Assembly: GCF_947387555.1 (NCBI RefSeq)
Contig: NZ_CANDNZ010000003.1
Coordinates: 248,001-312,000 of the forward strand
DNA: 64,000 bases
DNA from: Thalassomonas sp. RHCl1
Lineage (GTDB): Bacteria; Pseudomonadota; Gammaproteobacteria; Enterobacterales; Alteromonadaceae
Direction: 5' to 3'
Position numbers and translations under genes: made by a program. This document shows, in pieces, positions 27,045 through 35,167 of this stretch (its first letter is position 1; each line of letters begins with the position of its first letter). Under the pieces are notes generated by a model, which was given only the letters and a program-made list of their open reading frames with translations, had not been told where the DNA came from and did not search any database.

Positions 27045-29099
27045 ATGAATTTAAAAAACACACACCAAGCCCCTGTTGCTGCGAAAAAAACACATCAACA
27101 TGAAATACACGGCCACAAGCGCCGGGATGATTATTTCTGGTTACGCGATGACGAGCGTCAGGCGCCGGAAGTCTTGGCCTATCTAAACGAAGAAAATACC
27201 TTTACCGAAGCTGTGATGGCGCCGCTGGCGTCTTTGCAAAAACAGCTCTATGACGAAATGGTTGCCCGTCAGGAGCCGGCGCTGGAATCTGTCCCTTATT
27301 TTAAGAACGGCTTTTGGTATATCTCCCGGTTCGACGAGGGTAAAGACTTTACCGTCTATGCCCGGCGCAAAGGAGATATGGACGCCCCCGAGCAGGTGAT
27401 TTTAGACTGTAACGAGCGCGCCAAAGACAAAAGCTATTATGAGTTGGGGGAGTTAACCTTATCCAGCAATGCCATGCTGATGGCCTACAGCGAAGATACC
27501 GTCAGTCGCCGCCAGTACACCCTCAGGTTCAAAAACCTGGCCACAGGGGAAGATTATCCCGAAGTCATCGAAGAGACTGCTGGCGCGGTTTGGGCCAACG
27601 ATAATGAAACGATTTTTTATGTCAAACAGCATCCGGAAACCTTATTGCCCTATCAGGTTTACCGCCACACCTTAGGCACGGATGCTAGCCAGGATCAGCT
27701 GGTTTATCAGGAAGACGATGAGTCCTTTTACCTGCACCTGTATAAAACCCGTTCGGAAAAATACCTGGTACTGGGCATTAACAGTACCACTACCTGCGAC
27801 TGTTTGCTGCTTGATGCCGATAAACCCGATGGTGAATTTGCCGCCTTTTTACCGCGTGAGCGCGGTCATGAATATACGGTGGACCATTTCAGAGACAAGT
27901 TTTATGTCCTTACCAATAAAACCGGCAAAAACTTCGCGCTGATGACCTCCACGCAACAAACACAACAAGACGGCAATAACTGGACGAGTGTTGTGCCTGC
28001 CCGTGAAGAGGTATTGCTTGAAGGTTTTGATCTGATGCACGACTACCTGGTCGTTGAAGAGCGCCAGGCAGGCCTCCCCCTGCTGCGGCAAATCCACTAT
28101 AAAAGCGGCGAAGCAAAAACACTGCAATTTAATGATCCCGTCTATACGGTATTCAGTCATTACAACCCGGACGGCAACAGCAATAAATTCCGTTATCAAT
28201 ATACTTCTTTTACTACGCCATCAAGCATTTATGAGCTGGATCTCGACAGCGGAGAAACCAGGTTGCTCAAACAAAGCAAGGTCATGGGAGACTTTGCCAG
28301 CGACGATTACCAAAGTGAACGGCTTTGGGTGAGCGTGCGTGACCAGGTCAAGGTGCCGGTTTCCCTGGTTTATAAAAAAGCCCTGTTTAACCATGAAAAT
28401 CCCCTGCTGGTATACGCCTATGGCGCCTATGGCGAAAGTATGGATGTCAGCTTCAGCCCGTCAAATTTAAGCCTGCTTGACCGCGGCTTTGTTTATGCCG
28501 TGGCCCATGTTCGCGGCGGCGAAGAATTGGGCAGGCACTGGTATGAAGACGGTAAGTTGCTGAACAAGAAAAATACCTTTAATGATTTTATCGATGTCAG
28601 CCAGGCCTTGGTTGAACAAGGTTATGGCGCAAAAGACAAACTGTTTGCCGCAGGCGGCAGTGCCGGCGGTTTATTGATTGGCGCCGTTATCAACCAGGCG
28701 CCCGAGCTTTATAAAGGGGTGGTCGCCTCGGTGCCTTTTGTCGATGTAGTTTCGACCATGCTTGATGAGTCCATTCCGCTGACCACAGGGGAATACGACG
28801 AATGGGGTAACCCCAACGATGCGGATTATTACCACTATATCCACTCCTACAGCCCTTATGATCAGGTAAGCGAACAGGCCTACCCTCATATGCTGGTGAC
28901 CTCGGGGTTGCATGATTCCCAGGTACAATACTGGGAGCCGGCCAAATGGGTGGCCAAATTACGCCAGCACAAAACCGACGATAAGCAATTGCTGTTATAC
29001 ACAGACATGGAAGCCGGACATGGCGGAAAATCCGGTCGCTTCCAGCACCTGGTAGATGTTGCCCGGGAGTTTGCCTTTTTAATTGATCTGGCCAAATAG
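27045..29099 (+). CDS. ptrB: Oligopeptidase B
   Basis: 684 residues from the ATG at 27045 (AGAAG upstream); this matches the family length. HGHKRRDDYFWLRDDER at the N-terminus is the conserved opening, followed by the beta-propeller, then the S9 peptidase domain with AAGGSAGGLLIGAV (catalytic Ser in GGSAGG), VTSGLHDSQVQYWEP (Asp) and DMEAGHGGKSGR (His). It cleaves after Arg or Lys in short peptides in the cytoplasm. A TrmK-like gene follows after 23 bp, probably as an operon. Confidence 0.93.
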   Translation: MNLKNTHQAPVAAKKTHQHEIHGHKRRDDYFWLRDDERQAPEVLAYLNEENTFTEAVMAPLASLQKQLYDEMVARQEPALESVPYFKNGFWYISRFDEGKDFTVYARRKGDMDAPEQVILDCNERAKDKSYYELGELTLSSNAMLMAYSEDTVSRRQYTLRFKNLATGEDYPEVIEETAGAVWANDNETIFYVKQHPETLLPYQVYRHTLGTDASQDQLVYQEDDESFYLHLYKTRSEKYLVLGINSTTTCDCLLLDADKPDGEFAAFLPRERGHEYTVDHFRDKFYVLTNKTGKNFALMTSTQQTQQDGNNWTSVVPAREEVLLEGFDLMHDYLVVEERQAGLPLLRQIHYKSGEAKTLQFNDPVYTVFSHYNPDGNSNKFRYQYTSFTTPSSIYELDLDSGETRLLKQSKVMGDFASDDYQSERLWVSVRDQVKVPVSLVYKKALFNHENPLLVYAYGAYGESMDVSFSPSNLSLLDRGFVYAVAHVRGGEELGRHWYEDGKLLNKKNTFNDFIDVSQALVEQGYGAKDKLFAAGGSAGGLLIGAVINQAPELYKGVVASVPFVDVVSTMLDESIPLTTGEYDEWGNPNDADYYHYIHSYSPYDQVSEQAYPHMLVTSGLHDSQVQYWEPAKWVAKLRQHKTDDKQLLLYTDMEAGHGGKSGRFQHLVDVAREFAFLIDLAK

Positions 29100-29122
29100 C
29101 CCTTTCTGGGGAGGTCGCGGCA

Positions 29123-29842
29123 ATGAAAACAGGCAAACGTTTAAGCCAGATAGATCAGATGATCACAGCGCATTATCCGGATATCTGGGATTGCTGCTGC
29201 GATCACGGTTTTTTGGGCATGTCGCTGCTCAAGCGCCAGGCGGCAGGCACCATCCACTTTGTTGATATTAACGCGCCGATTATCAGTCAATTAGAGGCAC
29301 AGCTCTTACAACATTTTCCACAAACTGAACACGATAGCGGGCAAAGCCGCTGGCGGGTATATTGCGAAGATGTCGCACAATTGCCACTGTGCACCGCTAA
29401 CGATAGCAAAGCCGGCAGTGGGGATACTCCGCTGATCATTATTGCCGGGGTCGGCGGCGACCTGTTGACAGAGCTGGTGGAGAAGATAATCGGGGCAAAC
29501 CCGAACCGGTCGCTGGAGTTTATCCTATGCCCGGTCCATCACAACTATAAAGTGCGTCAGGCGTTGCAGCAGCTTGACTTTGGCCTGATTCATGAGGTTT
29601 TAGTCAAAGAAAACCGCCGCTTTTATGAAATACTCCATGTCACGACAGCCACTGCATCAGGACATGCCCTTGCGGCGGTTTCCCCGGTGGGGCATAAAAT
29701 GTGGGATTTCAGCCAGGCAGAGCACCGGCAATATTTACAGCAAACCATCAGCCACTATCAGCGGATGCAGAAAAATCCGCGCCAGGAAGTTACGCATATT
29801 ATTCACGCTTACCAGGCGCTGTTGGGGGAATTAAGCAAATAA
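29123..29842 (+). CDS. tRNA (adenine-22-N1)-methyltransferase-like (TrmK/COG2384) protein
   Basis: 239 residues. It starts with KTGKRLSQIDQMI and WDCCCDHGFLGMSLL, the modified SAM-binding motif of the TrmK family (normally DIGtDHayLp); FVDIN supplies the acidic end of strand 2 and IIIAGVGGDLL the catalytic NPP-like position replaced by AGVGG, as in TrmK. TrmK methylates A22 in tRNA of Gram-positives; gammaproteobacterial homologues are less studied. GGGAGG precedes the ATG. Its 3' end overlaps the convergent prenyltransferase gene by 12 bases. Confidence 0.8.
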   Translation: MKTGKRLSQIDQMITAHYPDIWDCCCDHGFLGMSLLKRQAAGTIHFVDINAPIISQLEAQLLQHFPQTEHDSGQSRWRVYCEDVAQLPLCTANDSKAGSGDTPLIIIAGVGGDLLTELVEKIIGANPNRSLEFILCPVHHNYKVRQALQQLDFGLIHEVLVKENRRFYEILHVTTATASGHALAAVSPVGHKMWDFSQAEHRQYLQQTISHYQRMQKNPRQEVTHIIHAYQALLGELSK

Positions 29843-30742
29843 CAGCGAGAGCGCCAATAACAAGGTTGTTGCTAAGGTCACGGCCACATTTAAAGCCAAA
29901 TATTGGGGACTGTCGGCAATATTTTCCCGTAGACGGGCAAGTTTGACCGCCACTACCAACCCCGGCAGTAAGGGTAAAAGTGCAATAGTTGATAACAAAG
30001 GTAATAACCCGGCCGAAATGAACAATCCCAACAACAAAAACGGCAGCAGCATAAAGATGGCAAAAACTCGGTTACTGCTTGTTATGCCGTAGGCAATAGC
30101 AAAGTGGTTGCGGCCAACCGATTTGTCCGCTTCGATATCCGGGTATTGGTTAATCAGCAATAAGTTGTTGATATGGAAAAAGGGCACCAGGGACAAGAGC
30201 AGCGTCTGAATTGTTATCTCCCCTGCCAGTAATAACACCGCCCCGGGGACCATTAAAAGACCAAATCCCAGTCCGGGAGCTATCAGGCAAAGCCAGGGAA
30301 AGCGGTTAAGAATGCGGGTATAACTGACGATAACGCCGAGTCCGGTTAAACCTATTATGAATAACATCAGCCGGGTATGCACTTGCAGCGGTGCCTGAAA
30401 TAAAAAATACCCCCCCACCAGACACATCAGCAACAGGCAGACATAACTTGCCTTTAATACCAGGGGCGCACTTTGGGGATCGCCGGGTAAAGCGCCGCTG
30501 CCGCCGCTAAAAGGCGTTCTGTGGGTGATTAAATCAAGACCACTGCGAAAGTCCTGATATTCGTTGAACAGGTTCACCGCCAGATGTGCTGCCAGCGCGC
30601 CGATAAATACTAAACCGGTATCGAGCAGGCTGACATCCGTTTTTTGCCTGCTGGCAAGAGCATAAGCCAGTAACAGGCATACCGGGGTTAATGCCAAAAA
30701 AGGCAGACGGGCTGCTTTAAACAGGGTTTGAAATGCCATCAT
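29831..30742 (-). CDS. UbiA-family prenyltransferase (MenA-like)
   Basis: 303 residues with eight or nine hydrophobic helices. NLFNEYQDFRSGLDL is the first Asp-rich N-x-x-x-D motif and INQYPDIEADKSVGR the second, as in MenA and other UbiA prenyltransferases, which attach a polyprenyl chain to an aromatic acceptor in the inner membrane. The HRTPFSGGSGALP segment is found in the MenA-like subgroup. It stands alone, without men or ubi genes, so the acceptor is uncertain. Confidence 0.8.
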   Translation of the reverse strand: MMAFQTLFKAARLPFLALTPVCLLLAYALASRQKTDVSLLDTGLVFIGALAAHLAVNLFNEYQDFRSGLDLITHRTPFSGGSGALPGDPQSAPLVLKASYVCLLLMCLVGGYFLFQAPLQVHTRLMLFIIGLTGLGVIVSYTRILNRFPWLCLIAPGLGFGLLMVPGAVLLLAGEITIQTLLLSLVPFFHINNLLLINQYPDIEADKSVGRNHFAIAYGITSSNRVFAIFMLLPFLLLGLFISAGLLPLLSTIALLPLLPGLVVAVKLARLRENIADSPQYLALNVAVTLATTLLLALSLLFA

Positions 30743-30894
30743 TGCCCTCCTGCGCCGTAAATGATTTCTTCGCCCGGCAATACTGAAAAGCGCCGGAGCA
30801 GCTTAAAAAAACGCAAGGGCTAAACAGCTTCTGTCCGATAAAAATTTATCCTGCCTAGCCCGGCTTCACTTCTATATGAGTTATCTATAAATCG

Positions 30895-32184
30895 CTATTC
30901 TATCAGCAGTTTAATGGTTTTACTCGAACCGTCATAAGTTGCGGTGATCACTACTTCGCCGGTTGTTGACGTGCTGGTTAATTTATAACGCGCATCTTCC
31001 GTGCCGGCCGAAGTTATTTCGCTACTGACCAGGGTGCTGCTAATGCTCCAGGTGGCAAATTCCGTAACATTCAACCCTGTGGTGCTGCCGTCAAAATTAG
31101 CATCCAGGGATAATTCCACTGACTCTTCCGCATTAATGCTGATGGATTCAACGTCATCTGCTATGGCGCTATCTCCTTGGTTCAGGGTTAAGGCCGACAA
31201 AGTCGCATCGCCGCTAACGGTTAAAGTGGCAGTGGCGGTTTTGCCGCCGCAGTTGGCGGTAATGGCGGTGATACCGGGTTTCAACGCCAACAGCTGGCCG
31301 TTGTTCGCGCCTGAATTGGTAACACCGGCCAGTGTGCTGTCAGTAAGCTGCCAGTTGATATTCAAATCGGCATTGTACTCGGTTTCATCTCCGGAAAGTG
31401 TTGCCCGGGATTGCAATTGCAGCCTTTCGCCGACAGCCAAAGCGATACTGGTGGTGCTGTCCTGGCTGCGGATGTCAATAGTGTTGAGGTTAACCGGATC
31501 GGCGGATACTTTCTTGGTTGTGCTTACCTCTTCGTAAGTCGCGCTGATGGTGGTTTCTTCAACTTCATCGCTATAGGTATGCAAGGTACCGTCGCTGTCT
31601 ATGGTCGCTGTGGTGTTATCATCTACCGACCAGGTAATATCACTTGTTCTTTCAAAGGTAGTGCCATTGGTATAAGTCACATCCAGGGCAAAGCTGGCAT
31701 CAATACAAGTTAAGACATCGCCACTTGCCGGCGATTCTTGCCTGATGGCAACCGACTGTACCGTCAGATCCTGTACCAAGACTTCAACCTCGGCGGCGAT
31801 GCCGGTATTAGTTGTTGCTGTGATAGTGACAGGCTCGGTTGAATAACTCACCCCGGTCACCTGGCCTTTACTGCTTACTTTGGCAATGTCTTTATTGCTG
31901 GATGTCCAGGTCAGCTCCTGGGTAATGTCCCGGTTGTCGCCGTTTTGATCTGTTCCTTCGGCGCTTAGCTGGTACTGCTCATCCTCTTTGAGAATAATTT
32001 CGCTCTCTGAAATTGTGAACGACTCAATAAGCGTGCCTTTCTCGGTTTGTGCTGCCACCTCGACTGCGGTAGCTAAATCTTCGGATTCACTGCTGCTTGA
32101 ATTGCAACCGGCCAACAACAGGCCTGGCATAAGCAGGGCAAGTGTTTTTACTTTTGGCCAGGCAGCGTTTTTTCCTGAGTTCAT
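30895..32184 (-). CDS. Lipoprotein with bacterial Ig-like (BIG_2) repeats
   Basis: 429 residues. LLMPGLLLAGC is a lipobox signal; the mature part is Ser/Thr-rich then at least three Ig-like repeats: LKEDEQYQLSAEGTDQNG with ITQELTWTSSNKDIAKVSSK (classic BIG_2), a second around DITWSVDDNTTATIDSDG, and a third around NINWQLTDSTLAGVTNSG. Such proteins are cell-surface adhesins or scaffold parts. It lies 51 bp downstream of the outer-membrane barrel gene on the same strand, so co-transcription is likely. Confidence 0.75.
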   Translation of the reverse strand: MNSGKNAAWPKVKTLALLMPGLLLAGCNSSSSESEDLATAVEVAAQTEKGTLIESFTISESEIILKEDEQYQLSAEGTDQNGDNRDITQELTWTSSNKDIAKVSSKGQVTGVSYSTEPVTITATTNTGIAAEVEVLVQDLTVQSVAIRQESPASGDVLTCIDASFALDVTYTNGTTFERTSDITWSVDDNTTATIDSDGTLHTYSDEVEETTISATYEEVSTTKKVSADPVNLNTIDIRSQDSTTSIALAVGERLQLQSRATLSGDETEYNADLNINWQLTDSTLAGVTNSGANNGQLLALKPGITAITANCGGKTATATLTVSGDATLSALTLNQGDSAIADDVESISINAEESVELSLDANFDGSTTGLNVTEFATWSISSTLVSSEITSAGTEDARYKLTSTSTTGEVVITATYDGSSKTIKLLIE

Positions 32185-32235
32185 TTGAAAATACCTTATT
32201 TAATAAATTAGAAGTCTGTTACTTAAAGGCAATAG

Positions 32236-32784
32236 CTAGAAGTAATAGTTAAAACCCAGGGTAAAACCGTCGATTTTTATATTGTTGTCATCATAGAGGG
32301 ATTTATAACCTAATTTCATTTGCAGGTTTTTATAGGCAGGAAATGAGTCATAAAAGGAAATGCCCCAGGAAAAGCCATTATATTCTTCGCTGCTGCGGTA
32401 GTCGTTTTCATCACCGGTCACGGTGAGTTTAGTACTGGCGTAACCCAGGGTAACATCGACACCAAAGGAGGTGTCATCGCCGGATTTAAACAGCAGGTAT
32501 AAGCCTTTGCTGTCTTCAACATCAAACTCTAAACCAACAACATCATCTGTGCTGGTGCCTTGTAAATAGTCTGCTTCAAGGGAGATTTGCTCATAGAGGC
32601 TAAAACCCGCCTTCAGGCCCGCTAATTTGGGCTTGGCATCTTCACCGGAAAGTTTGACACTGGAGAACATATAATCGACACCGACAAAGCTGGAGTCGCC
32701 GAGGCGAAAATCGGTCCAGCTTGAAGCAGCAAAACTGGGAAAAGCGCTGCTGAGCAGCAATAACAGGGGAATAGATCTTTTCAT
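32236..32784 (-). CDS. Outer-membrane beta-barrel protein (OmpA/OmpW-sized)
   Basis: 182 residues from the ATG at 32784, chosen for its signal peptide (MKRSIPLLLLLSSAFPSFA). The mature part alternates hydrophobic and polar residues in 8 or so strands (SFVGVDYMFSSVKLSG, AGLKAGFSLYEQISLEADY, GYASTKLTV) and ends GFTLGFNYYF, the terminal aromatic (Phe) that the BAM machinery recognises. It is about the size of small 8-strand barrels. Likely transcribed with the Ig-like lipoprotein downstream. Confidence 0.7.
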   Translation of the reverse strand: MKRSIPLLLLLSSAFPSFAASSWTDFRLGDSSFVGVDYMFSSVKLSGEDAKPKLAGLKAGFSLYEQISLEADYLQGTSTDDVVGLEFDVEDSKGLYLLFKSGDDTSFGVDVTLGYASTKLTVTGDENDYRSSEEYNGFSWGISFYDSFPAYKNLQMKLGYKSLYDDNNIKIDGFTLGFNYYF

Positions 32785-32925
32785 AACGGAGGCCAAAGTG
32801 TCCTTATTGGAAAAAGGATTGCATATTAACCAGTTAGTCATAAATTATCTACCAAATAACCGGTAAAAAGAGACTTTTCTTTATCTTTACCTGCTTTACT
32901 GCAATCAGCTTGCAAGGGAGCGCTT

Positions 32926-35028
32926 TTATTGCCGGCTCTCAACAAAAGCATAACGGTAAATATCTCCGGTCACCGGTTTTTGTTTCACCCAGTAAAGCTG
33001 CTGCTGATCAGGCGAGACAGCAAACTGATGGATAAAGTTATCCGGCTTTGCCATCAACAGCTTTTCCTTGCCGTCGGCGAGATGGTATTGCCAAATCCCG
33101 GAAGATGGCCGGAAAAAATAAACCCGGTTGGCAAGTAACTGCCAGTTGAGCCAGTTTATCAGGGGAAAGTCTTCAATAATGAGTTGCTCTTCATTTTCTT
33201 TACTTCCACTATCACCAAGAGCCATGCGCCACAGGCCATCCTGGTTAAATTTGCTAAAATAAAGCACTCCTTCCTTCACCCGGCCACTATAACCTCCCCG
33301 GGTGGTCAGTTGCCGGTGCTGGTCCAAATCCCGGCGATATTGCCATAATTGCCATTGGCCGGAGCGGGTACTGCTATAGATCACATCATGATGTTCGCCG
33401 TAATTAACCACATAAGCCTGGCTGGACTCAGGCAACAGCCGGGTATAGCTTTGACTTTCGATATCGATTTCAAATACTGCCCCTGATTTAGACAACAGGA
33501 TTTTTTTGCCGTCAGGAGAAAATTCATAGCGGGAAAATTCAAGTTCAAACGGCAGATCAAGCTCCAGCAGCCGGGATTTATTATCTTTTACCAGCCATAA
33601 GTTATGTGATTTATGCCGGGTGGAGATTAACGCTGCAACATCGGCGGAAAAACGCGGTAGCAGCTCCAACCGGGAGCTGGTTTGCCACAAGGTATTTGTC
33701 CCTGTATTGATATCATATTGAAAGATCTCACTGGAAATTCGGGTTTCACTTATTAAGATTTGCTCCTGCCCTTGATGGTTTACCACCGCCAGTGAGTTGA
33801 TTTTTTTGCCAACTTGCCCTGCCAGGGTAAGCTGTCCGTTTTTGGGGTTGAAACTATATAAACGATCATCACTGACCAGCAGCAACTCTTGCCCGTTTGC
33901 CAGCCAGGCCAGTGTTTTAACTTTTAGTGGCAGGGGATAAACAGCCGGAGTCGCCTGGTCAGCTTGCTTGCCTGAAAACAACAACAGCTCGGTTGCCTGT
34001 TCATCTTTATACCTTAATACCGCCAGCTGCGCACTGTCGGAGTTAAAGGCAAAATCAAAGTCCCCTTTTAGGTTGCTATGGCCTGTTGGCATGCTGAGCT
34101 GGCTGATGGTTTTGGTATTAATATCAAAACTAAACATCTGGTAGGGGTATGACTTACTGAGCCTTTGATTATAATAAATCAGGTTGTCCGGCCCCCAGGC
34201 CAATCGGGTTGGCCATTTTTGGCATTGGAACAGGGGCTGTGTTTCTTTTGTGGCAAGCGTGTATAAGCGCACAAAGCAGCTATCATTTTCTTCTTCGAAA
34301 TAAACAACTTTAGTGCCGTCAGGACTTAAGGTAGCCCGTACATCCTGCAAAATCGGACGGCTTTCATGACTATGGCTATCGTATAGATAGACCTTATCCT
34401 GTTTATGTTTATCCCTGTGGTGGTAGAGGATTTGCCCGCCATCGTCGCTGGCAGATAATCTATATTGCCAGCCGTCAAGGCTGATAATCGGCTCACCAAG
34501 CAAGGAAAGTGGCTGTTGCTCGCTAAACTTTGAAAAGAGCAGCCACAATAAAAAGGTGATGATCAAGATCAGCGTGCTAAGGGTGAATATTACCTTAAAC
34601 TTACCTTTTTCCGGCGCCTCATGAACTTGAACGCTTGTGTTATTGCCACCGGCCCTTGTTGGCTCATCAGCATCGACGCAGTGAGTAACCACTGCTTCTT
34701 CGTCCGCGGTATCAGTGCTTATTGGCTGGATAAGTTTGGCTGTTAAGCGGTATCCCTGGGTAGGTACGGTTTCAATGACACTTTCACAACCTAAGGCGCT
34801 GAAATGTCCCCGCAGTAGAGAGATGGCACGGTTTACCGCCCCCTCCCCGACAATACGCCCCTGCCAGACTTCTTTAATCAGCTCATCCCGGGTGACTAAA
34901 GCGCCGTTTGCGCCTAGCAATACCGTTAATAACGAGAAAACTTTAGGTTCCAAATGACGGTATTCGTGCTCTTTTTGCAGCCAGCGCTGCTGAGCGTCAA
35001 ATTTAACCCCGGCAATGACCACTTCCAT
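32926..35028 (-). CDS. CadC-like membrane transcriptional regulator with C-terminal beta-propeller
   Basis: 700 residues. Residues 1-95 form an OmpR/CadC-type winged helix (LEPKVFSLLTVLLGANGALV, RDELIKEVWQGRIVGEGAV, SVIETVPTQGYRL). One transmembrane helix follows near residue 150 (VIFTLSTLILIITFLLWLLF), then about 520 periplasmic residues with WD40/TolB-like propeller repeats (KIISLDGWQYRLSASDDGG-type, YEFSPDGKKILLS, ALSPDGTKVVYF). It should sense an external signal and act on DNA from the membrane. It is divergent from the serine-less hydrolase lipoprotein at 35168, the likely target; the 139-bp intergenic region would hold both promoters. Confidence 0.85.
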   Translation of the reverse strand: MEVVIAGVKFDAQQRWLQKEHEYRHLEPKVFSLLTVLLGANGALVTRDELIKEVWQGRIVGEGAVNRAISLLRGHFSALGCESVIETVPTQGYRLTAKLIQPISTDTADEEAVVTHCVDADEPTRAGGNNTSVQVHEAPEKGKFKVIFTLSTLILIITFLLWLLFSKFSEQQPLSLLGEPIISLDGWQYRLSASDDGGQILYHHRDKHKQDKVYLYDSHSHESRPILQDVRATLSPDGTKVVYFEEENDSCFVRLYTLATKETQPLFQCQKWPTRLAWGPDNLIYYNQRLSKSYPYQMFSFDINTKTISQLSMPTGHSNLKGDFDFAFNSDSAQLAVLRYKDEQATELLLFSGKQADQATPAVYPLPLKVKTLAWLANGQELLLVSDDRLYSFNPKNGQLTLAGQVGKKINSLAVVNHQGQEQILISETRISSEIFQYDINTGTNTLWQTSSRLELLPRFSADVAALISTRHKSHNLWLVKDNKSRLLELDLPFELEFSRYEFSPDGKKILLSKSGAVFEIDIESQSYTRLLPESSQAYVVNYGEHHDVIYSSTRSGQWQLWQYRRDLDQHRQLTTRGGYSGRVKEGVLYFSKFNQDGLWRMALGDSGSKENEEQLIIEDFPLINWLNWQLLANRVYFFRPSSGIWQYHLADGKEKLLMAKPDNFIHQFAVSPDQQQLYWVKQKPVTGDIYRYAFVESRQ

Positions 35029-35167
35029 GAATATATCTATACCACTGAAATATATGATTATTTTTAAAGGGTAACATAATCATAATGAAAACATAAGCTC
35101 AAGATGTTTCACCTTATCAGCAAAAATGCTGCATTAACGGCCTGATTAATAAATAGGTGATAACACT

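Noticed and set aside
28690-29136. 148-codon minus-strand frame inside ptrB
   Set aside because: Shadow of the well conserved oligopeptidase B catalytic region.
31001-31537. 178-codon plus-strand frame opposite the Ig-like lipoprotein
   Set aside because: Antisense to a clear lipoprotein gene; no own signals.
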